From NCBI RefSeq assembly GCF_025836995.1, contig NZ_CP107546.1, positions 2,356,001 through 2,420,000 on the forward strand: DNA of 64,000 nucleotides, in the 5' to 3' direction. Under the pieces are notes generated by a model that had not been told where the DNA came from, did no database searches, and was given only the letters and a program-made list of their open reading frames with translations. Made by a program: the position numbers and the translations under genes. Positions 1-9,673 of the stretch are shown piece after piece. This DNA comes from Microbacterium sp. M28 (lineage in GTDB: Bacteria; Actinomycetota; Actinomycetes; Actinomycetales; Microbacteriaceae). Within the stretch, counting starts at the first letter, position 1, and every line of letters starts with the position of its first letter.

Positions 1-559
1 CGGCCTTCAGCTTGTCGACCGCGTCGCCGAGCTCGTCGATCGTGGTCGGGGTGCCTTCGATGCCGGCCTGAGCGAACAGGTCCTTGCTGTAGAAGATGCC
101 ACCGGGGAGCACGGCGCTGGGCATCCCGTAGATCTTGTCGTCGACGGTGAACGCGCTGAACGATGCATCGCCGAACGCCGACTTCACGTCGTCCGAGATG
201 AGGTCGGTGAGGTCCTTGACTTTGCCGGCCGAGACGATGTCGGCGAGCTTGCCGCCGCCGCGCGCCATGAAGATGTCCGGCATGTCGCCGGAGTTGACGG
301 CGGTCTGCAGCTTGCCGTCCATGTCCTCGTTCTGGATCGAGGTGACCTTGATCGTGACGTCGGGGTTCTCCTCGTGGAAGGCCGCGGCTGCGTCCTCCCA
401 GTACTGCTTGCCGTCGCCGGTCGTGGAGTTGTGCCACATCGTGAGCTCGCCGCCGCTGCTGTCGCCCGCGTCACCGCCACCGGTGGTGCAACCGGTCAGG
501 CCGAGCATTCCCAGCGCTGCGACGGCCGCACCGGCGGCCCATGCCTTGCGCATCTTCAT
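1..559 (-). CDS. Sugar ABC transporter substrate-binding lipoprotein (partial)
   Basis: Extracellular solute-binding lipoprotein of a carbohydrate ABC importer: it captures sugar outside the membrane and passes it to the permease. The minus-strand ATG at 559 follows GAGGAG. The protein opens MKMRKAWAAG, has a short hydrophobic stretch and the lipobox LTGC with Cys 24, then a Gly/Ser linker and the typical start of the binding fold (ELTMWHNSTTGDG). About 186 residues are visible; the C-terminal part lies beyond base 1, as presumably do the permease genes. It is divergent from a LacI regulator and xylAB, so xylose or a xyloside is the likely ligand (inference). The lipoprotein signal is seen directly; the substrate is not. 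Confidence 0.85.
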   Translation of the reverse strand, partial: MKMRKAWAAGAAVAALGMLGLTGCTTGGGDAGDSSGGELTMWHNSTTGDGKQYWEDAAAAFHEENPDVTIKVTSIQNEDMDGKLQTAVNSGDMPDIFMARGGGKLADIVSAGKVKDLTDLISDDVKSAFGDASFSAFTVDDKIYGMPSAVLPGGIFYSKDLFAQAGIEGTPTTIDELGDAVDKLKA

Positions 560-672
560 GCTGTGTTCTCCTCTTCATCGAGTCGTGCGGCGAGCGGAAC
601 CTATTTGTTGCCAGCCACACCAATGTGTTGTGAGGCCACTCTGACATCGTCGACACGCTGATGTCAAACGAT

Positions 673-690
673 ATCGATAACGTTTTCGAT
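673..690. promoter_or_regulatory. LacI-type operator dyad between the binding-protein gene and lacI-type regulator
   Basis: The 18 bases form a near-perfect palindrome centred on AACGTT with ATCGA/TCGAT outer arms; only one symmetric base pair breaks the symmetry. LacI/GalR regulators usually bind such dyads with a central CG. It lies 20 bases before the regulator start and 114 bases before the divergent ABC gene, so it could control both directions. The dyad is seen; binding is inferred. Confidence 0.6.
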
Positions 691-710
691 GCATTCGTTA
701 GGCTGACCAC

Positions 711-1709
711 ATGAACCGACGGCCCACCATCACCGACGTCGCGCTCGCCGCGGGCGTCTCCGTCGCGACGGTCTCCAAGGCGATCAACGGCCGCGACGGC
801 GTCTCGGCCGCGACGCTCGCCCACGTGCTCGGCGTGGTGGCCGAGCTCGGCTACGAGAGCTCACTGGTCGCCACGTCGATGCGACGAGGGCAGACGAACG
901 TGATCGGCGTACTGGTCGCCGAGTTCGAACCGTTCGCCCTGCAGCTGCTGCGCGGCGTCTCGGCAGCCCTGCAGGACACCCCCTACGACGTGCTCGCCTA
1001 TGCCGGAAGCGTGTCGGCCGGTGACCACCTGGGGTGGGAGCGCCGCTCGCTCTCGCGCCTGGGCGGCACCCTGATCGACGGCGCCATCCTCGTCACGCCG
1101 ACCGCGATGCCGACCCAGTCGTCGATCCCCCTGGTCGCCGTCGATCCGCACACCGGCCCGGACGGACCCGCGACCGTGTCGGTCGAGAACGTCACGGGTG
1201 CACGTGCCGCCATGGAGTACCTGCTCTCGCTGGGCCATCGACGTATCGCCCATCTCCGCGGCCGAACGGACCTGGAATCCGCGCACCAGCGCGAGCGGGG
1301 GTACCGCGAGGCGCTCACGGCGGCCGGGATCGCCTACGACCCCGCACTCGTCGTCGACGGCGGATACCGCACGGCCGCATCGACCGCCGGTGCGCGCGCG
1401 CTGCTCGACCTGGCGGACCGTCCGACGGCGGTCTTCGCGGCGAACGACCTCTCTGCGATCGAGATGATGCGCGTCGCGACCGAACGCGGGCTGCGCATCC
1501 CGGCGGATCTGTCGGTCGTGGGCTTCGACGACATCCCCGAGGCCGCGTCGCACACACCCCAGCTCACGACGGTCCGCCAGCCCCTCGCCGAGATGGGATC
1601 GACGGCGGTCAACGTGCTGCTGGAGATGCTCAGCGGGGGTGAAGCCGAGCACATCCGGATGCCTGCGGAGCTGATCGTCCGCGGCTCGACGGCATCGGCA
1701 TCCGCCTGA
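711..1709 (+). CDS. LacI family transcriptional regulator
   Basis: DNA-binding repressor of sugar genes. The N-terminal helix-turn-helix (about residues 6-26, ITDVALAAGVSVATVSKAIN) and hinge helix are followed by a periplasmic-binding-protein-like effector domain (about 60-325) with the usual HLRG and NDLSAIEMM segments. Length 332 is normal for the family. The ATG at 711 sits directly behind the operator dyad at 673-690, suggesting autoregulation. It is 76 bases upstream of xylA on the same strand and divergent from a sugar ABC binding protein, so it is probably the xylose-locus regulator. The effector could be xylose or another pentose; the sequence alone does not decide. Confidence 0.9.
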   Translation: MNRRPTITDVALAAGVSVATVSKAINGRDGVSAATLAHVLGVVAELGYESSLVATSMRRGQTNVIGVLVAEFEPFALQLLRGVSAALQDTPYDVLAYAGSVSAGDHLGWERRSLSRLGGTLIDGAILVTPTAMPTQSSIPLVAVDPHTGPDGPATVSVENVTGARAAMEYLLSLGHRRIAHLRGRTDLESAHQRERGYREALTAAGIAYDPALVVDGGYRTAASTAGARALLDLADRPTAVFAANDLSAIEMMRVATERGLRIPADLSVVGFDDIPEAASHTPQLTTVRQPLAEMGSTAVNVLLEMLSGGEAEHIRMPAELIVRGSTASASA

Positions 1710-1785
1710 CGCGTTGCGCTGAGCGCTTCGGGTTGATATGTTCTAGCTCACAACAATTCACCACCGACGTTGAAAGCGATGCGCC

Positions 1786-2976
1786 ATGGCACTCACACCC
1801 ACCCGCGAAGACAAGTTCTCGTTCGGTCTCTGGACGATCGGCTACAACGGAACCGACCCGTTCGGCGGCCCGACCCGCCCCTCCCTCGACGTCGTGCACG
1901 CCGTGGAGAAGCTCGCCGAGCTCGGCGCGTACGGCCTCACGTTCCACGATGACGATCTGTTCGCGTTCGGCTCCACCGACGCGGAGCGCCAGACGCAGAT
2001 CGACCGCCTGAAGGGTGCACTGGCCGACACCGGCCTGATCGTTCCGATGGTGACCACGAACCTCTTCAGCGCCCCCGTGTTCAAGGACGGCGGCTTCACC
2101 TCCAACGACCGCGACGTTCGCCGGTACGCGCTGCGCAAGGTCTTCCGTCAGCTGGACCTCGGTGCCGAACTCGGCGCCAAGACGTTCGTCATGTGGGGCG
2201 GCCGCGAGGGCGCCGAGTACGACTCCGCCAAGGACGTGCGCGCGGCACTGGAGCGCTACCGCGAGGCCGTCAACCTCCTCGGCGACTACGTCACCGACAA
2301 GGGCTACGACATCCGCTTCGCGATCGAGCCGAAGCCGAACGAGCCGCGCGGCGACATCCTCCTGCCGACGCTGGGTCACGCGATCGCCTTCATCGACTCC
2401 CTCGAGCGTCCCGAGCTCGTCGGCGTCAACCCCGAGGTCGGGCACGAGCAGATGGCCGGCCTGAACTTCACGGCGGGCATCGCGCAGGCGCTGTTCCACG
2501 GCAAGCTGTTCCACATCGACCTCAACGGTCAGCGCGGCATCAAGTACGACCAGGACCTCGTGTTCGGTCACGGCGATCTGCACAACGCGTTCTCGCTCGT
2601 CGACCTGCTCGAGAACGGCGGCCCCGGCGGAGTCCCCGCGTACGACGGCCCCCGTCACTTCGACTACAAGCCGAGCCGTACCGAGGACGAGAAGGGCGTG
2701 TGGGAGTCGGCAGCGGCCAACATGCGCACCTACCTGCTGCTCAAGGAGCGTGCCGCGGCCTTCCGCGCCGACCCCGAGGTGCAGGAGGCGCTCGCAGCCG
2801 CCAAGGTCGACGAGCTGTCGACTCCGACGCTGAACGAGGGCGAGTCCTACGACGACTTCCTCGCCGACCGCTCGGCGTACGAGGACTTCGACGCGAACGC
2901 CTACCTGGGCGGCAAGGGCTTCGGCTTCGTGCGCCTGCAGCAGCTCGCCACCGAGCACCTGCTCGGAGCCCGCTGA
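1786..2976 (+). CDS. xylA: Xylose isomerase
   Basis: Interconverts D-xylose and D-xylulose in the cytoplasm, first step of the isomerase pathway. The 396-residue protein matches the class I actinobacterial form in length. Visible catalytic residues are His54 and Asp57 in LTFHDDDLF, the metal ligand Glu in [13 protein letters not shown], Glu and His in [11 protein letters not shown], and Asp in HIDLNGQRG. The ATG at 1786 has GAAAG upstream. The gene is 1 base from xylB, so the two are one transcription unit, headed by or following the LacI regulator. Confidence 0.97.
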   Translation: MALTPTREDKFSFGLWTIGYNGTDPFGGPTRPSLDVVHAVEKLAELGAYGLTFHDDDLFAFGSTDAERQTQIDRLKGALADTGLIVPMVTTNLFSAPVFKDGGFTSNDRDVRRYALRKVFRQLDLGAELGAKTFVMWGGREGAEYDSAKDVRAALERYREAVNLLGDYVTDKGYDIRFAIEPKPNEPRGDILLPTLGHAIAFIDSLERPELVGVNPEVGHEQMAGLNFTAGIAQALFHGKLFHIDLNGQRGIKYDQDLVFGHGDLHNAFSLVDLLENGGPGGVPAYDGPRHFDYKPSRTEDEKGVWESAAANMRTYLLLKERAAAFRADPEVQEALAAAKVDELSTPTLNEGESYDDFLADRSAYEDFDANAYLGGKGFGFVRLQQLATEHLLGAR

Positions 2977-2977
2977 G

Positions 2978-4306
2978 ATGACGCTGGTCGCCGGAGTCGA
3001 TTCTTCGACGCAGAGCTGCAAGGTCGTCATCCGCGATGCCTCGACGGGTGCCGTGGTGCGGTCGGGACGCGCTTCGCATCCCGACGGCACCGAGGTCGCC
3101 CCATCGGCATGGTGGGAGGCTCTGCAGACTGCGCTTTCGGATGCCGGAGGGCTGACGGATGTCGCGGCTATCGGCATCGGCGGCCAGCAGCACGGCCTCG
3201 TGGCGCTCGACGCCGACGGCAGCGTGATCCGCGACGCCCTGCTGTGGAACGACACGCGCTCGGCTGACGCCGCCGCGGCGCTCACCGATGAGGTGGGCGC
3301 CGCGGAGTTCGCGCGGCGCACCGGCCTGGTGCCGGTGGCGTCGTTCACCGTGACGAAGCTGCGCTGGCTCGCGGATGCCGAGCCGGACAACGCCGCGCGC
3401 GTCGCGGCCGTCGCCCTCCCGCACGACTGGCTGACGTGGCGCCTGCGCGGTTACGGCCCCGCGGGCGAGGCGCCGCTGGGGCCCGATCTGTCGGAGCTGG
3501 TCACCGATCGCTCGGATGCCAGCGGCACGGGGTACTTCGATCCGGCGCGAGACGAGTACGACCGGGAGCTGCTCTCGCTCGCCCTGCGACGCGATGCCGC
3601 CGAGGTCGTCCTCCCCCGCGTTCTCGGTCCGTCCGAGCACGTCGCCGGCCCCGATGGGCTCCTCGTCTCGGCGGGTGCCGGAGACAACGCGGCGGCAGCC
3701 CTCGGGCTCGGCGCGCGCTCCGGTGATGTCGGTGTGTCGATCGGCACGAGCGGAACGGTGTTCGCCGTCACCGACGCGCCGGTGGTCGACCCCACCGGCA
3801 CGGTCGCCGGGTTCGCGGACGCGTCAGGCGCTCGCCTGCCGATCGTCACGACCCTGAACGCCGCGCGGGTGTTCGACGTCACCGCTGCTCTGCTCGGCGT
3901 GGATCACGACGAGTTCTCCCGACTGGCGCTGGCGGCGGATGCCGGTGCCGACGGCCTCTCGCTGCAGCCGTGGTTCGAGGGCGAGCGGACGCCGAACCGG
4001 CCCGACGCCACCGCCACGCTTTCGGGCATGACGCTCGCCTCGACGACGCGCGAGAATCTCGCACGCGCGGCGATCGAAGGCGTTCTCAAGGGCCTGGCCT
4101 TCGGGCTGGACGCCATGCGCGAGCACGGCGTCACCGCGGAGCGCGTGCTCCTGATCGGCGGTGCGGCGCAGAGCCCTGCCGTCTCGGCCATCGCCGCCGA
4201 GATCTTCGACGCTCCCGTCGTGGTTCCGGAACCGGGCGAGTACGTCGCATTCGGCGCCGCCGTGCAGGCGGCCTGGGCCCTGACCGGCTCCCGCCCCTCC
4301 TGGTGA
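2978..4306 (+). CDS. xylB: Xylulokinase (FGGY family)
   Basis: Phosphorylates D-xylulose with ATP to xylulose-5-phosphate for the pentose phosphate pathway. The FGGY fold is visible: N-terminal [12 protein letters not shown] phosphate loop, the [14 protein letters not shown] substrate region, the catalytic Asp in [12 protein letters not shown], the adenosine-binding GTSGTVF motif and [11 protein letters not shown] near the C-terminus. At 442 residues it is somewhat shorter than many xylulokinases, mainly at the C-terminus, but all motifs are present. It starts 1 base after the xylA stop. FGGY kinases vary in sugar, but the xylA linkage makes xylulose the natural substrate. Confidence 0.95.
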   Translation: MTLVAGVDSSTQSCKVVIRDASTGAVVRSGRASHPDGTEVAPSAWWEALQTALSDAGGLTDVAAIGIGGQQHGLVALDADGSVIRDALLWNDTRSADAAAALTDEVGAAEFARRTGLVPVASFTVTKLRWLADAEPDNAARVAAVALPHDWLTWRLRGYGPAGEAPLGPDLSELVTDRSDASGTGYFDPARDEYDRELLSLALRRDAAEVVLPRVLGPSEHVAGPDGLLVSAGAGDNAAAALGLGARSGDVGVSIGTSGTVFAVTDAPVVDPTGTVAGFADASGARLPIVTTLNAARVFDVTAALLGVDHDEFSRLALAADAGADGLSLQPWFEGERTPNRPDATATLSGMTLASTTRENLARAAIEGVLKGLAFGLDAMREHGVTAERVLLIGGAAQSPAVSAIAAEIFDAPVVVPEPGEYVAFGAAVQAAWALTGSRPSW

Positions 4307-4320
4307 CCCGCCCCACGGGC

Positions 4321-4378
4321 TTCGAATCGCTCTGTTCGCTCGGATCCGTCGGATTTCGAGCGAACAGAGCGATTCGAA
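4321..4378. repeat. Perfect 22-bp intergenic inverted repeat
   Basis: Bases 4321-4342 and 4357-4378 are exact reverse complements (arm begins TTCGAATCGCTCTG) around a 14-base spacer. It lies just after xylB and before the MFS gene. There is no T-run after either arm, so it is not a classic Rho-independent terminator, although it could still stop transcription or protect the xyl mRNA end. A dispersed palindromic repeat of the REP kind is the alternative. Confidence 0.8.
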
Positions 4379-4427
4379 CGTCCGGCGCGGGATGCCAGGA
4401 TGGGAGGATGCCGACGAGAGCCCTCCG

Positions 4428-5666
4428 ATGATCCGCGGGCTCGCCGCGATGCAGGACCGCAGTTTCCGGTGGTTCTTCATCGCCAGGGCGATCACGATGA
4501 TCACCGGGTCGATGTCGTCGATCGCCCTCGCCTTCGCGGTCCTGGAGATCGACAACGACGCACGGTCGCTGTCGCTCGTGCTCGCAGCGTTCACGGTGAG
4601 CAACATCGTGTTCATCCTGTTCGGCGGCGTCGTCGCCGATCGGATGCCACGGGCGCTCGTCATCCAGACCTGCTACGTCATCGACATCCTGTCCGTCGGC
4701 GCGATGGCGACCCTGCTGTTCACCGGCACCGCCACCGTTCCCCTGCTCATGCTCCTGTCGATCGTGACCGGCGCATCGACGGCGTTCGTCATGCCCGCGA
4801 TGCAGGGCATCATCCCGCAGCTGACCACGCCGGAGCACCTGCAGCAGGCGAACGCGATGCTCTCGTTCGTCCGATCGGCGGTGACGATCGGCGGCCCGAT
4901 CATCGCCGGGATCCTGGTCACGGCGGCCGGCCCCGCGTGGGCCATGATCGTCCAGACCGTCGGGTGGATCGCGGCGATCCCGATCCTCGCCCTCGTGAAG
5001 CTGCCGCCGCCTGCCGGCACGGGCGGTTCGACGCTGTTCCACGATCTCCGGCTCGGCTGGAACGAGTTCTGGGGCCGCACCTGGCTGTGGACGATCGTGC
5101 TGGCCTTCATGGTCATGAACGCGATCCATGTCGGCGCGTGGAGCGTCGCAGGTCCGTACATCGCCAAGAACGACGATCGGCTCGGCATCGCCGGCTGGGG
5201 CTGGGTCCTCAGCGCCGAGGGCGTCGGCATCCTCCTGATGACGCTCGTGCTCATGTGGGTTCCGCTGAAGCGGCCCCTGCGGCTCGGCATGATCGGCATG
5301 GCGGTGTTCGCCATCCCGCTCACGATGCTCGGCCTGCACCCGGCGGTCGTGCTGCTCGCGATCGCCGCCCTGCTCGCCGGCCTCGGACACGAGGTGTTCA
5401 GCACCGGCTGGAACGTCGCCATGATGGAGAACATCCCGATCGACCGGCTGTCGCGCGTGTCGAGCTACGACATGCTCGGCAGTTTCGTGGTCATGCCGAT
5501 CGGCACCCTGGCGTACGGATGGCTCATCACCCACGCCGACGTGACGACCGTGCTCGTGGTGTCCGGCATCCTCTACGCCGCCATCGCACTCGCGACTCTG
5601 GCCGTCCCGAGCGTGTGGCGGATGGGCAGGCCGCTCACGGCGCAGACGCAACTGGCGGATTCATAG
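4428..5666 (+). CDS. MFS transporter
   Basis: Membrane transporter of the major facilitator superfamily, substrate unknown. About twelve hydrophobic segments are visible, starting with WFFIARAITMITGSMSSIALAF, with the loop NIVFILFGGVVADRMPRA matching the motif A region between helices 2 and 3. This layout resembles the exporter-like MFS proteins of actinobacteria. I place the start at the ATG at 4428 (MIRGLAAMQDRSFRW), where the conserved part begins; an in-frame ATG at 4392 adds twelve residues and cannot be excluded. Neither has a strong ribosome binding site. It follows the 22-bp palindrome and is probably a separate unit from xylAB. Confidence 0.85.
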   Translation: MIRGLAAMQDRSFRWFFIARAITMITGSMSSIALAFAVLEIDNDARSLSLVLAAFTVSNIVFILFGGVVADRMPRALVIQTCYVIDILSVGAMATLLFTGTATVPLLMLLSIVTGASTAFVMPAMQGIIPQLTTPEHLQQANAMLSFVRSAVTIGGPIIAGILVTAAGPAWAMIVQTVGWIAAIPILALVKLPPPAGTGGSTLFHDLRLGWNEFWGRTWLWTIVLAFMVMNAIHVGAWSVAGPYIAKNDDRLGIAGWGWVLSAEGVGILLMTLVLMWVPLKRPLRLGMIGMAVFAIPLTMLGLHPAVVLLAIAALLAGLGHEVFSTGWNVAMMENIPIDRLSRVSSYDMLGSFVVMPIGTLAYGWLITHADVTTVLVVSGILYAAIALATLAVPSVWRMGRPLTAQTQLADS

Positions 5667-5688
5667 CGTCCCAGGCCAGACTGGTGCC

Positions 5689-6420
5689 ATGAGCTTCGCC
5701 GCACTCCAGCCCCTGGCCGATCGGGCCGCCCTGTTCACCGCGCTCCGCCAGGATGCACTCGTCACGGCGACCGACGCCCTGGGCGAGCACCGCTGGGATG
5801 CCGACCTGAACGCGGGCACCCTGACCTTCACGGCGAACGACGATGCGACGCGGCAGTTCATCGCACGTCCGCACCTGATCGCGACGCTCGCGCCGGGCCC
5901 TCGGTCGCTGCTGTGGGCGTGGGCTCACCCACAGGGCGATGCGCAGGGCGTCGCCGCGCAACTGCGCGACTACGGCCAGCAGTACGGCATCGCGGAGCTG
6001 ACCCAGGCCGAGCTGCCGTTCCCCGAGGATGCCGGCGAGGACGTCGATTCGTGGATCGCCCAGGCGACGCATGTCATCGGCTCGGTCGCGGTGGAGATCA
6101 CCGGGCGTTCGCCGTACTACTCCGCTCCGGTCGGCGGCGGCACGCGCGCCGTCTTCCTGCTGGACGCGCCGCTCGCTCCGCTGACCGTCGCGGATGCCGT
6201 CATCGCCGCACCCCGCATGCTCTCGACCCTGACCCTTCCTGATGCCCGGTCCTCCGTCTGGGACGCCGCCCGCCTGGCCGGCTGGAACCTGGAGTGGACC
6301 GACGAGGCCTTCTCCGGCGCTGTGGTCAGCGACGCGTCCGGCTCGGCGACCTTCCGCTTCGACGAGCAGGCCCGCATCACCGGTATCGAGGGCTCGATGA
6401 GCGGCGCGACTTCGGCCTGA
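5689..6420 (+). CDS. DUF6882-like hypothetical protein
   Basis: Cytoplasmic protein of 243 residues with no signal peptide or membrane segment. The central SLLWAWAHPQGDAQGVAAQL segment, the alternating strands and the pattern of a repeated alpha/beta domain resemble the DUF6882 family as I remember it; this is recognition, not a search result. It begins 22 bases after the MFS gene and ends 39 bases before the amidohydrolase gene, so the three may be cotranscribed. No function is assigned. Confidence 0.6.
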   Translation: MSFAALQPLADRAALFTALRQDALVTATDALGEHRWDADLNAGTLTFTANDDATRQFIARPHLIATLAPGPRSLLWAWAHPQGDAQGVAAQLRDYGQQYGIAELTQAELPFPEDAGEDVDSWIAQATHVIGSVAVEITGRSPYYSAPVGGGTRAVFLLDAPLAPLTVADAVIAAPRMLSTLTLPDARSSVWDAARLAGWNLEWTDEAFSGAVVSDASGSATFRFDEQARITGIEGSMSGATSA

Positions 6421-6459
6421 CCCCTGGGCGGCGGGAGGCCTGCTCGATAGCATGAGCGC

Positions 6460-7548
6460 ATGTCCGCCCTCGAGCTGATCCCCGCAGGCACCACCTTCAC
6501 CGAAGCCGAGATCGTCGTCTACGCGGACGCCGACGCCAGATCGCTGGACGAGGCGATCCGCGATGCCGACGTCCTCATCAGCTGTCCGCACGCCGGTGCG
6601 GCGATCCCCGCCGAGATCGCGGAGTTCCTCTCTCCCGCGGTGACGCGTCGGCTGCAGTTCGACTTCACGGACGTGGCGACCAATGCGATCGTCCGCCGCT
6701 GGGCGTCGCAGGATCCCCGCGTGGTCGCGGTGCTGAATCCGCACCCGCGCCTGGTGCGGGATCCGAATCGGGCCAAGCCGGCCGACGTCGCCGCAGACCT
6801 CACAGAGGCCATCGAGCGGACCAGAGCCGCCGGCGCCTGGCAGAAGGTGGATCTCACCGGCGTCGATGCGATCCGCCCCGTCACGTTCTCGTTCTTCCCC
6901 ATCCTCGAGGTCCCCGACACGGATGCCGGACTCCACCGCCTCGTCGATGCGTTCGTCGAGGTCGCGGAGCGCGGTCTCGGCGTGTACGAGCACATCCGGG
7001 ACGAGCTGACCGAGCGGTTCATCGCCGAGAAGCTTCGCTCAGGAGACCGCTTCACGCGCCTGTCGTTCCACGACACCATGAACACCACCACCACGAAGGA
7101 CGGCGCCGTGAACGTGCCGCGGGATCCGAAAGACCGGCTTCCCGATGTCGTCGCCCTGTCGAACCGCGGCGATGCCAGAGGCGAACAGCGCGACCCCGCC
7201 GACCCGCCGACCATGGACGCCGCCCGCCTTCGGATCCTCGCCGAGGCCCACCGGGCGGGGTTCGCGACCGGCGACCCCGCCGACGTCGCGCTGAACAAGC
7301 CGTACCTGGGCAGCCAGGAGATCCTGGCCGCGGGCGTCCGGTTCCGCGAACTCGACGACGAAGCACGGCGCGCCGGCGCGCACTTCGATGCCATCCAGGC
7401 CGAGTTCCGCCGCGAGTTCCTGCTCGGCGACGCCGCCGTGGCCGAGCTGCATGAACCGGGAACCGACTGGATCGCCGAGGACCCCGCTCACATCGACGAG
7501 GTCGCCTTCGCGTGCCGTCGCGCCTGGGACCTCTACCGCGAGTTCTGA
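6460..7548 (+). CDS. N-formylglutamate amidohydrolase-like protein
   Basis: Member of the N-formylglutamate amidohydrolase (HutG/FGase) superfamily, zinc-dependent deformylases or amidases. Family marks visible near the start are the VLISCPHAGAAIP segment with its metal-binding His, the downstream FDFTDVATN acidic motif, and the NPHPRLVRDPNR region; a Gly/His-rich FGase core would follow in the C-terminal half. Length is 362, longer than typical HutG (about 260-290), with an added C-terminal segment carrying DEPGTDWIAED-like acidic sequence. No other histidine-utilisation genes are near, so the real substrate is open. The ATG at 6460 follows a short gap after the DUF6882-like gene. Confidence 0.7.
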   Translation: MSALELIPAGTTFTEAEIVVYADADARSLDEAIRDADVLISCPHAGAAIPAEIAEFLSPAVTRRLQFDFTDVATNAIVRRWASQDPRVVAVLNPHPRLVRDPNRAKPADVAADLTEAIERTRAAGAWQKVDLTGVDAIRPVTFSFFPILEVPDTDAGLHRLVDAFVEVAERGLGVYEHIRDELTERFIAEKLRSGDRFTRLSFHDTMNTTTTKDGAVNVPRDPKDRLPDVVALSNRGDARGEQRDPADPPTMDAARLRILAEAHRAGFATGDPADVALNKPYLGSQEILAAGVRFRELDDEARRAGAHFDAIQAEFRREFLLGDAAVAELHEPGTDWIAEDPAHIDEVAFACRRAWDLYREF

Positions 7549-7564
7549 CGGCGACCGCCGCCGC

Positions 7565-8908
7565 TCATCCGCCCCAGAGGGCGCCGAACAGCGCGCCCGC
7601 GCCGATCGTCGTCACGGCGAGGATCAGCGTCGGCAGGAAGAACGCGTGGTCGACGAGCTTGGTGCCCAGCTTCGTCGTGCCCGACGTGTCGAAGTTCGCC
7701 GCGGCGATCTGGGATCCGTTGGTCGGCAGCAGGTAGATCCCCGCGAATGCACCGGCCCACATTCCGCTGAGCACTCCCAGCGGAATGCCGGCCGCGAGCC
7801 CGATCGGCACGATCGTGCGGGTCGCCGTGGACTGGCTCGTCGTGAGCACGCAGACGAGGAAGACGCCGAGCGCGAAGATCCACGGCGCCGCGCCGACCAG
7901 CGCACCGATGCTCTCCGAGATGAACTCGACGTGCGCCGAGAGGAACGTGTCGGTCAGCCAGGCGAGTCCGAAGAGGGCGATCGCCGAGACCATACCGGCC
8001 TTGAACACCGTGGCGGTCGGCACGTCGGCCACGTTCGGCCGCGAGACGATGAGGATGACGGTTCCGACGAGGAACATGACGATCTCGATGATCGGGGTCA
8101 TGCCGACGGGGTCGCCTTCGGCATCCAACGGGCGGATGCCCTTGAAGAGTCCGAACACGACGATCGCCAGCACGCCGGTGAGGAAGATGATCGCGGCGTT
8201 CCGGCCGGCCTTCGTCACCGTGACGTCGGCCTTGACCTCGGCGGCCCCGGCGCGGGGAGGTGCCAGCTCACCGCTGGCGATCTTCGCCTGCACCTCCTGA
8301 TCGTCGGCGAGATCCTTGCCGAGCCGGTTCACGACGAGCGAGCTGAGCACGATCCCGACGATCGCGGCGGGGATCGTCACCTTCAGGATGTCGATGAGCT
8401 CGAAGTCGTACGGCGGCACGTCGGTGAGCGTGACCATGGCCGCCATCGCAGCCGACACGGGACTGCAGGCGAGCGCGACACCGGTCGCGACGACGGAGAG
8501 CGACAGCGGCCGGGACGGGCGGATCCCGTTGCGGTACGACAGGTCCTGGATGACGGGCAGCAACGGGTAGAGGATGTTCGACGTGCCCGCTCCGGCGGCG
8601 AACAGGAACGACACGAGCGGCGCCACGAGCGTGATCTGCTTGGGGTTGCGTGCGATCAGCTTCGCGGCGACCGAGACCATCCAGTCGATGCCGCCGGCGA
8701 CCTGCATCATGGATGCCGCGAGCACCACCGACAGCACGATGAGCAGCGCGTCGACGGGTGGAGAGCCGGGCGAGAGTTGGAAGACGAACACGAGGATCGC
8801 GACACCAGCGCCACCCCAGAGGCCGAGTCCGACTCCGCTCGAGCGGGTTCCCATGACGATGCAGCCCAGCACGACGAGCAACTGGAGGATGAACAGGACG
8901 GCTTCCAT
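7565..8908 (-). CDS. Anaerobic C4-dicarboxylate transporter, DcuA/DcuB family
   Basis: Membrane carrier exchanging C4-dicarboxylates such as fumarate, malate, aspartate and succinate. The 447-residue protein is almost all hydrophobic helices, and the region GGIDWMVSVAAKLIARNPKQ followed by APLVSFLFAAGAGTSNILYP is characteristic of DcuA/DcuB. The C-terminal half repeats the arrangement with TRTIVPIGLAAGIPLG. The ATG at 8908 faces a 113-base divergent region. It converges on the amidohydrolase gene with only 16 bases between stops. DcuA and DcuB cannot be told apart here. Confidence 0.88.
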   Translation of the reverse strand: MEAVLFILQLLVVLGCIVMGTRSSGVGLGLWGGAGVAILVFVFQLSPGSPPVDALLIVLSVVLAASMMQVAGGIDWMVSVAAKLIARNPKQITLVAPLVSFLFAAGAGTSNILYPLLPVIQDLSYRNGIRPSRPLSLSVVATGVALACSPVSAAMAAMVTLTDVPPYDFELIDILKVTIPAAIVGIVLSSLVVNRLGKDLADDQEVQAKIASGELAPPRAGAAEVKADVTVTKAGRNAAIIFLTGVLAIVVFGLFKGIRPLDAEGDPVGMTPIIEIVMFLVGTVILIVSRPNVADVPTATVFKAGMVSAIALFGLAWLTDTFLSAHVEFISESIGALVGAAPWIFALGVFLVCVLTTSQSTATRTIVPIGLAAGIPLGVLSGMWAGAFAGIYLLPTNGSQIAAANFDTSGTTKLGTKLVDHAFFLPTLILAVTTIGAGALFGALWGG

Positions 8909-9021
8909 CGGTCGCTCCTTCGGCGCGGATTCGGCGTCAGGCTATCGGTATATCCGAGCCCGCGCCATGGCGGCGATGAATGTCGTCGCCGCTCGGCTCC
9001 GGAGTATGCGAACCTGGGAAT

Positions 9022-9564
9022 ATGAGGAACGGCATCATCCGCTTCGGCGCGCTCTACGTCTTCAACGTCGCGGTCCTGCTCATCATCGGGCTGGTGCTGC
9101 CCAGCGTGAGCGTGGGATGGCATGCCCTGTGGGCATCTGTGATCCTGACGCTCGCCGCCCTGTTCATCAAGCCGCTGCTGAAGAGCGTGTTCCGCAAGTC
9201 GGCGGCCCGGTCGGCCGCCGACCGCACCAAGACAGGCGAGAAGGTCGTCCAGTACGCGCTCGTCTACGTCGTCGAACTGATCATCTGGGTCATCACCGTG
9301 TGGCTCAGCCCGGTGTCGATCGATGGCTTCTGGGGCTTCGCCCTCCCACCGCTGCTCCTGCTGCTCGGCTGGGTGATCTACGACCAGGTCGACGATGTCC
9401 TGCGCCGCAAGGCCGGCGACGTGTACGACCGGGTCGCCGGATCGCGACGTACGCCGACGGAGGCCGCGGCGCCCGCCAACGGGGCCGCGCCGGCGGCTCG
9501 CACCGACCTCGAGCCTGATGACGGCCTGACGCCCGAGCAGCGCAGAATGCTCGACGAGCTGTAG
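9022..9564 (+). CDS. Hypothetical membrane protein
   Basis: Protein of 180 residues with about four hydrophobic segments (FGALYVFNVAVLLIIGLVL, ALWASVILTLAALFIKPLL, YALVYVVELIIWVITVWLS, GFALPPLLLLLGWVIYD) and a hydrophilic C-terminal tail rich in Ala, Pro and Asp (about residues 135-180). I place the start at ATG 9022; an in-frame ATG at 8980 adds 14 poorly hydrophobic residues and overlaps promoter-like sequence. I do not recognise a family beyond a small integral membrane protein common in Microbacteriaceae. It converges on folD, separated by a terminator hairpin. Confidence 0.75.
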   Translation: MRNGIIRFGALYVFNVAVLLIIGLVLPSVSVGWHALWASVILTLAALFIKPLLKSVFRKSAARSAADRTKTGEKVVQYALVYVVELIIWVITVWLSPVSIDGFWGFALPPLLLLLGWVIYDQVDDVLRRKAGDVYDRVAGSRRTPTEAAAPANGAAPAARTDLEPDDGLTPEQRRMLDEL

Positions 9565-9581
9565 CCCTCGACTTCGGCGCC

Positions 9582-9608
9582 CTCCCGTCGCTCGTCGAGC
9601 GACGGGAG
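9582..9608. terminator. Bidirectional terminator hairpin
   Basis: The 27 bases are a perfect 13-bp palindrome (CTCCCGTCGCTCG and its reverse complement with one central base). It lies between the convergent membrane-protein gene and folD. No long T-run follows, which is usual for terminators in such GC-rich genomes. Confidence 0.65.
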
Positions 9609-9673
9609 AAGCGAGGTGGAGGTGACCGCGCGCCCACTCGCCCGACGAACGATGCCGAGGCGCGCGGACACAC

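Noticed and set aside
4321..4378. Phage or element attachment site
   Set aside because: No tRNA, integrase or second copy is visible in the window; kept only as a palindromic repeat.
4131..5651. A 506-codon minus-strand frame over xylB end and the MFS gene
   Set aside because: Extremely charged His/Asp/Arg-rich composition is the reverse complement of membrane helices; not a protein.
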